Shown here: piece by piece, positions 56,535-64,000 of the stretch
How positions within the stretch are numbered: the first letter of the stretch is position 1
How the letters are laid out: the number at the start of each line of letters is the position of its first letter
DNA from: Bettongia penicillata ogilbyi
Taxonomy: Eukaryota > Chordata > Mammalia > Diprotodontia > Potoroidae
DNA length: 64,000 nucleotides
Assembly (NCBI GenBank): GCA_023548195.1
Contig: JAJHZJ010000694.1
Location: 310,001-374,000, forward strand
Reading direction: 5' to 3'
The notes under the pieces: generated by a model
Seen by the model: the letters and a program-made list of their open reading frames with translations, nothing else
Databases searched by the model: none
Told to the model about the DNA's origin: nothing
Made by a program: the position numbers and the translations under genes

Positions 56535-56548
56535 GAGAGGCAGAGACA

Positions 56549-56597
<49 letters not shown>

Positions 56598-56640
56598 GGG
56601 GGGGACAAAGAGAGAGAAAGAAAGAGGAGAGAGAGAGAGA
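56535..56640. repeat. (GA)n-rich purine tract
   Basis: Interrupted GA repeats with a core of about 15 clean units, a gggggg run, then more GA. Confidence 0.95.
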
Positions 56641-57804
56641 TTTTTCTAGTGTGTTTTCATTTGACCTTCCATTCCATTCAACACACAATTACTTACTGAA
56701 TTAAAATCACTTTGAAGAATGCATGTATGTCTTGCGTTAGGGACCATTCTAGGACCTACCAAGAAAGAATCAGTCCTAGCTGCACATTTGCCATCTTGTG
56801 CTTGGTAAAGTCTTATTAACCTGTAGGACCTATCCTCTGAAAAGCTACGTAAGTAGTTTTCAGGTCTTCAGTGACCCCAATATCCCAATTCCTCCCTACC
56901 CCAAAGTATTCTTACCTTCCACTCCATCTCAGGAATGCAACCTCTCTCCCCACTATGATTTTTTTCTCTTTTGAGGAAAGGAAGAAGGTTCATTCTTGTG
57001 ATTTCATCAATGTAATAAAATGGCAGTGTGGAAACTCCTTCTGCTAATGTTGATCAGTAACTTGTCTGTAATTACCAGTATTAGAGAGCTGAGGTTACGT
57101 GCTATATATGATCATACAGCTGCCACCTCTCCCTGGAAATTAGATCTATAAAAGGAGTTCCTTAACATCCCCCAATTAACAATGTATTCTATGCCATGAT
57201 ACATTTTAATCAGGTGAAAACAACTGATTAAATAACTGAATTTCAATCTCAATCTCTTTCTCTCAGTTGGCCATGTTATTTGAGAGACTGAGCAAGTAGG
57301 AAAGAAGACTTCCAACCAGGAGCAGAGAGACATGTCACCAAGGGTGAATTCAAAGCCCAATAATAGAGGATAGTGACAGGAGTAGAAAACAGCTTCAGGG
57401 AGTGTGACCCTTTGGGCACAAAGTGCTACTATGAATCCTACTGACCCTTGGAGCATGGCAAAGAGCTCCACCCCAGGGGAATATCATGAGTGCTCTTTGA
57501 AAGGATAAAAAAGACTTCTTGTAACCAGGATTGGTAAGTTACCCACTTGACACATGTGCCTCACAATCTTTGTATTTAAGTTTGTACTCACTCTGCACAT
57601 GGACTTTGACAATTAGTGATTTGTGAGTAGTGGTATAATAGAAGCCCCAAGACCCTGAAAGGAGGAGTCTTCAGCCACTCTCTGAAGACCCAGCATGCCA
57701 ATGTGAGAGAGAACTGGCAAAGCAGGCAAAAAATGGGACTTTTAATTGTCTCTACACATTTTGCCCAGAAAATCAGTTCCTCGGGGGCATCGGCTATTCG
57801 TTTT
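56641..57804. other. Unassigned block
   Basis: The minus frame 57,112-57,471 (119 codons) covers ordinary-looking sequence with no domain, and no splice or promoter context is visible. I do not call it. Confidence 0.3.
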
Positions 57805-57862
57805 GTTGTCTTTGTATCCCCATCGCTGGACATATATAATGTGTTTAATAAAAGTGTCAGGG
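57805..57862 (+). mobile_element. L2 LINE tail fragment
   Basis: tgtctttgtatccccatcgc, tggacatatataatgtgttt and aataaaagtgt form an L2 tail. Confidence 0.6.
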
Positions 57863-57864
57863 GA

Positions 57865-57935
57865 TAGACCTTAAGCCCTAGTCTCCCTGACTCCAGAGTC
57901 ACTCTTTCTAACCAATGCTTCACCTCATGGAAACT
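57865..57935 (-). mobile_element. MIR-family SINE head, antisense
   Basis: gccctagtctccctgactcc followed by agagtcactctttctaacca is a reversed MIR head. Confidence 0.5.
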
Positions 57936-58916
57936 ACTTAGAAAAGGATCTGACCCAATTATCTAAATTGTGATACTCAAGATTCAGAAAGCTGTTACCC
58001 TCCCAGTGGTATCTGTATTGTAAAGGAACAACAAATACTGAGCCAAAGGAATGGAGCTCTAATTTCAAATAGGAATCACAGGCACCAGTGAACAATTAAA
58101 GCTGATATTTTAGGGAATAATGGAAATCATGTAATTCAGATCACCTACTGACCCTGACAAGAGGCAACAGAACTTCTTAAAATGCGGCATTTTGTTAAGT
58201 TGAAACTGCTTCATTAGAGGGGAAAAACCTTATTATAGATAGGGTGACAGGTACCTTCCAATCTGAAGTATCAACCTCCCCACAATTTTTACCAATATAA
58301 TGCTATCCCCAGGATGTGGAATTCTGACATTAACATGAAGTGCAGTTCACTTATCTGCTTATCCTAGAACCAGCCAATAATGAATACATCAGGATCTTTG
58401 CCATTGTGTTTAAAAATAATAATAAAAGGCAGAGCACATGGTTTTCCTGTGCCACATAGAAAGTATGCTTACCATGTGCCCTAGTTGTACATCTGTGTGT
58501 GAGGAATGATGGGCCTTTCTGACAATGTTTGACAGAAAACATTTGGGTTAGAATTCCTGTGGGTGAACAGCATGCTTGGTACCTACCACTCACAGCCCGC
58601 CAGTCCACATGGATAAATGTATTTCTGTCTGCCTCACAAATGTATAGAATCTCTAAAATGACAGAAGACAGTTTTGTTTAAGCAAATGAACCCCACCAAG
58701 AATTTAAAGTGTAATTTAAAAGTCATAAATTCAGTTTTCATTGCTTATACAAGTCATCATACTCTGTTATGCTTTATTCTTCTGTTATCATTTAATTCGT
58801 GTTCTTCTTCCCACTCATTTTTCCAATTATCTCCATTCTATGGAAATTTTTAATACTTCTTTCTCTATATTTTGAGGCTCCAAGATCTACAGGAATGATA
58901 GTATAGTCTAAAAAGT
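57936..58916. other. Unassigned block
   Basis: No repeat is recognised. The minus frame 58,351-58,608 has no domain. Confidence 0.35.
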
Positions 58917-59020
58917 ATGTGTGTGCGCATATATATATATATGCACACACATATGTCTGCATATATACATATATGTATATGTACATATATACACACATGT
59001 GTGTACATATGTGCATGCTA
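58917..59020. repeat. Self-complementary TA/TG/CA tract
   Basis: Alternating tatata, cacaca and tgtgtg units over about 100 bp. The minus frame 58,792-59,052 (Tyr/Ile/Cys repeats) is an artefact of it. Confidence 0.9.
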
Positions 59021-59624
59021 GAATCTGCTAAACAAGTTGAGATTGATAACATTTGCCATTTGAATGTAGTTTAAAAAATTTATTTAAGATACAATCAGAT
59101 TCATTTTTGAACCTTGTGGCATCTAGGGGAATACAAAGTGAGTTTATGGAAAACAGCTTACTTAAATATTGAGGGGGTACAAGTTGGAAACAGAATAATA
59201 GGAAACAAATCATAGCTAAATTCTGACTGGCTGCATAGGAGTTACACTCTGTCTCCTTTATTTTCTCACTATCTAGTTTATGTAATGAAGAAATTTCTCA
59301 CTATTATTGCACAGTTGAGTTTGTTGCATATCTGGTCTATGGAACAGGGATAGAAGTTTGATAAGGATAAATTCTAAAACTTTGACAGTTATCAGTTTGT
59401 TTTTATGTTTGTTGGCTTTAAGGGAAGGAGAACCAGAGAAGATAACCAATCATCTACTTCTTTAGGGAAAAGGCAAGAAAAATCTGGTTTTTCAATACAG
59501 TCCAGTTTATCGTAGTCTTTGCTCTGTAGCCAAAGACTTGACGATTTAGTTTCTTATTTATTTGTCTTTGAGCATTAGCAAAAGAGATCTAACATTTTTG
59601 AAAGGTAATTATACTGTAATGCAG

Positions 59625-59833
59625 ATGGTAGCAATAACAATGAGCCCAGAGAAGCCCTCGGAATGATCTTCACCAAAGCCAACCCCGAGCAGAAGGGAAT
59701 CCTAAAAGCCCCAGTGCAGGGAGGAGTCTGCAATGCAGCAGGGAGACCACTCAGCTCCTGCTTCCCCAGCACAAGTGGCAGGATAATATTGCCAACACCC
59801 CAGAAACAAGGAGCAGTGAAGGTTAAGCACTTC
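59625..59833 (+). CDS. Candidate internal coding exon, gene unknown
   Basis: An open frame runs from 59,609 to 59,851. Within it, 59,625-59,833 is bounded by an AG (tactgtaatgcag) and by ttc|gtaagttta, a consensus splice donor. The predicted peptide begins DGSNNNEPREALGMIFTK, goes on ANPEQKGILKAPVQGG, and later has GRIILPTPQKQGAVKVKHF. It is rich in Pro, Gly and Lys, without membrane segments or a fold that I recognise; it resembles a disordered cytoplasmic or nuclear segment. The exon would enter in phase 1 and leave in phase 0. GC is clearly above the flanks and no repeat family explains it. Against it: the acceptor has a poor pyrimidine tract, an alternative donor (aag|gttaag at 59,821) exists, and no partner exon is visible. 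I assign no gene. Confidence 0.35.
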
Positions 59834-59854
59834 GTAAGTTTAAAGGGTTCTTAA

Positions 59855-60704
59855 TACTAAAGATTAATCTCTTCCTGTTTCTATTTGGTGGAAAATCTCA
59901 CTATGTTAGAAAAAAAAAGTTTCTCTTCTGAGATTTTGCATTGTAACTTTCATTATAACTGTAGCCCCCTATCAGAGACTGTTGGGCACACATGCACTGA
60001 AAGGGGAAGGCTTCCTCCTCCAACATCAAAGTTGTTGAAACATGGGGGTTTAATTGATTAGAAATCATTAATTACTATAAATAGATGGCTCCTGGGAGTA
60101 AATGAACTCTAACGCAATAGACAGCTCCTGAATGTCACGTTTGCATTCGATATTTTTATGACTTGTTAGTGAGTCAGTGGAGAACTCACACAAGGCAAGG
60201 GGCTTAGTCAACCTGGACTGATTAAGATTGCCAGGTGGAAACAGATCACTCTGCTTTTCAATCTACACCACCCTTCAAACAAATCAGAACTGGGGCATAC
60301 AATGCATTACAAAAGAAAGCCACACAAGAAAAAAAGAAGACACCAAGGAAATATTTTCTGATCCTTGCTATTTTCTAGTGTATAAAATAGCAACCTGTCA
60401 TCTAACTTTTGCAAGTCATTTTTATCATATTTCAGTTCTAAATGAAATTTGACCTCCATTTTCCAGCAATGGCAGTAATCGTAAATTTAATGTGGATGGG
60501 GCAAATTAATGGGTATCTTGCAGAAAGTCAGATTAGTAGGGGATTACCCATGAAGTGTTGGGGAGGGGGCGGATCTGAAGGAGGGATATTCACATTTTAT
60601 CTCTTTCTTTCATTTTAAACTGTGGTCTGCATGTTTCTGACTTCTCAAAAATCACTCAGCCCAGAGTCTACATTCTAATCTCTGTATCCACCGCTAAACT
60701 CTGT
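59855..60704. other. Repeat-poor block next to the candidate exon
   Basis: No repeat is recognised. 59,960-60,240 has varied composition with homeobox-like AT cores (ttaattgattagaaatcatt, aattactataaatag). It could be conserved regulatory sequence. No alignment is available to me. Confidence 0.3.
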
Positions 60705-60882
60705 AGCTAAAGGCCATTAGTTTTAGCAGGGACCTTGGATTGTCTAAGCCAAACCCTTCATTATGTACAAGAAACTGAGGCCCAGAGAAGCAGAAGCAAA
60801 GTATCCTGCCCACAGATACAGAGACTTGACTAGAACCCAGGGCTCCTGACTCACAGCTTGGAACTTCATATGTATTTAGCCC
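60705..60882 (-). mobile_element. MIR-family SINE, antisense
   Basis: gcagggaccttggattgtct, gtacaagaaactgaggccca and ctagaacccagggctcctga. Confidence 0.7.
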
Positions 60883-61091
60883 CATGCCTGTCACATCGCA
60901 GAGAAGCTGAATAAACTCTAGTGGATTGACTCTTTATAAAACATAAAGTACTGCATGCACAAATACAGGAACCCATACATGCATATATGTACATATGCAA
61001 CACTTGCTGTGCATGTTATTAACATTAATACTTTCCCCTATAGCTTTGCTACCTGACTTGCTAGGACTCAAAGAGAAAGGATCATAGATTT

Positions 61092-61310
61092 AGGGGCATA
61101 ATGGATAGAGTGCTAGATCAAGAGTCATAAGATTTGAGTTCAAATTCAGCTGCGTGACCCTGGGCAAGTCACTTAATCCCACTTGCCTCAGTTTCCTCAT
61201 CTGTAAAATGAGCTGGAGAAGGAACTGGCAAACCACTCCAGTATCATTGCCAAGAAAACCCTAAATGGGGTCACAAAGAATTGGACATGATGGAGTAACA
61301 ACACAAACTT
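61092..61310 (+). mobile_element. Mar-1-type CORE-SINE
   Basis: The head is shortened (ggggcataatggatagagtg). CORE accctgggcaagtcacttaa, then tctgtaaaatgagctggaga, aactggcaaaccactccagt and the RTE-like tail aaatggggtcacaaagaatt. Confidence 0.85.
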
Positions 61311-61619
61311 AGAGAGGGAGGGGACTTTGAAGTTTCTTAAAGGAAATTGTTTTGCTTCACCTAGTTCTGTGTTCTAGTTTGAATATTGTGTCTTTCAAAA
61401 GTAATGAATAAATGCAAAAGAATGCCTATTTGACCCCCCCACTTCCTCCCAGAATAAAGATGCACCTATGATAACTGCTAAGGTAGCTCACCAATGTCAG
61501 CTTTACCCAATAAACATCAAGAGAGGTGCTGGTTTTAAAACTGGTTTATAATGGTTTCTCATGCATAAACATGTTAAACTAGCCTACATCCTGTTTGTTC
61601 TTACTGATCGGGTTTGTAA

Positions 61620-61690
61620 GAATGAAAATCATGACTAGGTGACCTCTGAGGCACTATCCAGATTCAACAGTCTATGATTCCAAGGCTACA
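61620..61690 (+). mobile_element. MIR-family SINE tail
   Basis: catgactaggtgacctctga and acagtctatgattccaagg. Confidence 0.5.
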
Positions 61691-61837
61691 TTCTTTTTTT
61701 AACGTTCTGTCCTTCACTAAGGACAATTGATACAAAAGCAAGCAGACACTCATTGAAACCATCTTGTTAAAAGTAATGTGACCCTTTCTTAGCCTTGAAA
61801 AGTATTTTCAAATATTGCTGACCCATCAAAGTTCTAG

Positions 61838-61995
61838 TAAGATCACAGATTTAAAGCTGGAAGGAATCCTAGAGATAATCTAGTCCAATTCCCTATTTTA
61901 CAATTGAGGAAAGCGAGGCTGAAATAAATCACCACAAACATACCCAGGCAGAAAACAACGGAACCGCACTTGAAGTCTAGAGGAAAGCTGGCTTC
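61838..61995 (-). mobile_element. MIR-family SINE, antisense
   Basis: aaagctggaaggaatcctag, agataatctagtccaattcc and caattgaggaaagcgaggct. Confidence 0.7.
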
Positions 61996-63079
61996 CACAC
62001 TAATCTTGCCTTTCCTTCTTTTTTTCTCATTTGCTACTACGCTAAACTAACAGAAGCTACTCCTAGAGAAAACACACAAAAAAAGATGTCTCATATGCAT
62101 AAGGAAAAAATCAAACTTGACTGGAGCATATAGTCATTCTGATTCAATATAATTCTTTAATTAAGATGTTCCCACAGGTGAGAGAGTTACTTCTGCATCT
62201 CAGCCCTTTATAGATCTACATAGATACACAATTGAGATCACCTGAATAATTAGAAACAAGGCTCCGGTGGGTTTTTTTTTCCTAGGCCTAGGGCTGCTCA
62301 ATTCAGTTAAAATTTATTCACGAGAACTATGAGAAGTATTGATTCTACTGAATGAGAACTATTCATTCTATTTATTTTCCAAAATTTCAAGTGAATAAAC
62401 TAAATAAAACCCTCCTTCGATGTTTTATACTGGTTTGGAGGCAGTCATGCATTCTCAGAACCTAGATCCATATAGCACATGTTCTGGTACATCCAACCAA
62501 GAGAAAAAGACTTCAAGTAAAAATGAGATAACACCCCAAATATGTCTATAACCAGAAGATAAAGTGTGTTAGTACCAGAAACTTGGGTAATGAGTAATTA
62601 ATTTTTCATTCTTAGTAACTCACAAAGAACTTCTAATAAAGAATGGAGAAGTTGTGATTTGTATTGGTAGAGGAGGGGCCTTAAGCAATAACATCCCAGT
62701 TTCTTAAACTATTGACTAGTAAGTAACTGGTAATGGTGTAGAAAATTGAGGGAATATGTAGAGTATTAAAGATAATTACACAAGGGAACTATAACCACTA
62801 ATGTTATACATTTTCAGGTGATGGGAAAGCCAATTTTTATACTAGAAATATTCCCATTAACACAGATGCTGAAGAAAAAATGAAATTAAGACAAATGGTG
62901 AATACTTCCACGCAGGGCTATCTACAGGCAGCCATTCTCAAAGTTCCATTGATTATTTTAAGAAATTCTTTACACAAGTTTCTCAAAGAGTCACACTCTT
63001 GTCTGATTAATAGTACTTCACTCAAAAAGGGTGGGGATGATGTCCAAAACCAAAATGAATAATATTTAGTTCTAAATAA
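61996..63079. other. Repeat-poor block
   Basis: No element is recognised. The frame at 62,880-63,062 is 60 codons with no domain. Confidence 0.35.
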
Positions 63080-63315
63080 TATCATATCAATATGAATAAT
63101 ATTAATGCAACACTTTATATTTCACTACAAAGCACTTTACAAACATTATCTCATTTGCAAGTTATATTGACCCTATAAGATAAATATATCATCCCATTTT
63201 ACAGCTAAGAAGACTAAAGATCCAAGAGTTTACATATGACAAAGTAATGAAATTTTAATAAGAGACAAAGCTGGTTTTTGAACCTGATTATCTGAAATGC
63301 AGTGCTCTGATATTG
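63080..63315 (-). mobile_element. MIR-family SINE, antisense
   Basis: tacaaagcactttacaaaca, ttatctcatttgcaagttat, catcccattttacagctaag and ctggtttttgaacctgatta. Confidence 0.75.
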
Positions 63316-63384
63316 ACCATAAAATCCATACCCCCAGCATCTCCCCCTCATGGGGACTTGGGCAAGTGTATCACTAGGAAAGAC

Positions 63385-63612
63385 AGTGTGAAATAGAAAA
63401 CATGAAATGAATGGATTCAGAACATCTAAATTAGAATCAGTGTTTTGAAACCAACTAGCTCAGTGACCATGGGCAAGCCCTTTCTCTGTACTACCTTCTT
63501 CACCCCCAGTTTAATCAACAGTAAAATGGAAATGACATTTGTATTATGTGTGTCACAGTGTTATTATGAGAAAAGTCCTTTGTGAACCTTGAAGTGCCAA
63601 AGCACTTTAGTG
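63385..63612 (+). mobile_element. MIR-family SINE
   Basis: actagctcagtgaccatggg, aatcaacagtaaaatggaaa, tcacagtgttattatgagaa and tgaagtgccaaagcacttta. Confidence 0.75.
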
Positions 63613-63614
63613 TG

Positions 63615-63795
63615 CTTTTGATGCAATGAAAGGAGTTCTGGCCTTGACGATTTAAATCACGCCTCTGACACTTGTCTAAGTGACATTGCACAAGTAACTT
63701 AAACTTCCTTGGTCTCAGTTTACTAAGCTGTAAAATAAAAGGATTTAACTAGATGGCCTCACAGGTCCCTTCCACCTCAAAAACTGTGATCCAAA
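63615..63795 (+). mobile_element. MIR-family SINE, second in tandem
   Basis: gaaaggagttctggccttga, cttgtctaagtgacattgca, gtctcagtttactaagctgt and tagatggcctcacaggtccc. The frames of this and the preceding MIR are back to back in the same direction. Confidence 0.75.
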
Positions 63796-64000
63796 AATCT
63801 CCTTGGATCTATTTCAGTATAGAATTATTAACTATAGAGATTCATCATCTCCTTCAAAATCCCAAAGCTAGTAACAACCCATAATTCTTCTATGAGATGT
63901 CCAAAATCTTTATACAGTTTGTACTATACCATCAAGCCTTTCCCAATATCCTCAATAAATAATGAGTATAAAGAGTGATTGTTTTCTGAGCCAGCCAGAA

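Noticed and set aside
56278..56688. 136-codon minus frame
   Set aside because: Its length comes from the GA tract at 56,535-56,640; the rest has no domain.
57112..57471. 119-codon minus frame
   Set aside because: No recognisable domain, ordinary composition, and one frame of this length is expected by chance in 64 kb.
1..64000. CRISPR array, bacterial operon, tRNA or snRNA genes
   Set aside because: No regularly spaced repeats of that kind. The tRNA-like boxes seen all belong to SINE heads, and no snRNA sequence was recognised.

Overview
This window reads as euchromatic, AT-rich mammalian DNA from a marsupial. The diagnostic signs are CORE-SINEs whose right ends carry a Bov-B/RTE-type tail (the Mar-1 pattern), a longer CORE-SINE of the WSINE type, marsupial-style L1 3' UTR pieces, dense MIR and L2 relics, and short hAT elements. 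I worked by eye from remembered consensus features, so family names are recognitions and not search results. I cannot name the species or say whether the lineage is American or Australian.

I see no complete protein-coding gene. Nearly every open frame longer than 60 codons is explained by a repeat, a microsatellite or chance. The one frame that looks like a real exon is at 59,625-59,833 (+). It is GC-rich in an AT-rich setting, open throughout, and ends at a consensus GTAAGT donor. I do not recognise the protein. If it is real, much of the window is probably intron or flank of a long gene.

Layout: 0-5 kb holds an L2, an L1 3' UTR with an internal duplication, a SINE with very long flanking direct repeats, and Mar-1. 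From 5 to 15 kb there is a hAT MITE, several microsatellites, MIRs and an inverted L2. From 15 to 17 kb there is a minus-strand RTE-like reverse transcriptase relic with an internal tandem duplication. From 17 to 25 kb there is a second MITE, a second WSINE-type SINE and an old local duplication with a 496-bp offset. At 26-27.3 kb an antisense 18S rRNA fragment is joined directly to the 3' end of a non-LTR retrotransposon that encodes a C2H2-like tail. From 28 to 46 kb L2 and MIR copies are often nested in each other. At 46.6-47.2 kb a hAT element sits inside a reverse transcriptase relic. From 48 to 54 kb there are an unclassified repeat pair, a degenerate L1 and L2 pieces. From 54 to 64 kb there are MIRs, Mar-1, a long GA tract, the candidate exon and repeat-poor blocks.

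Nothing here forms an operon or pathway. The content is a layered record of retrotransposition. The most informative points are the rRNA/LINE chimera, the LINE tail shared with the SINE, the long direct repeats around one SINE, and the candidate exon.
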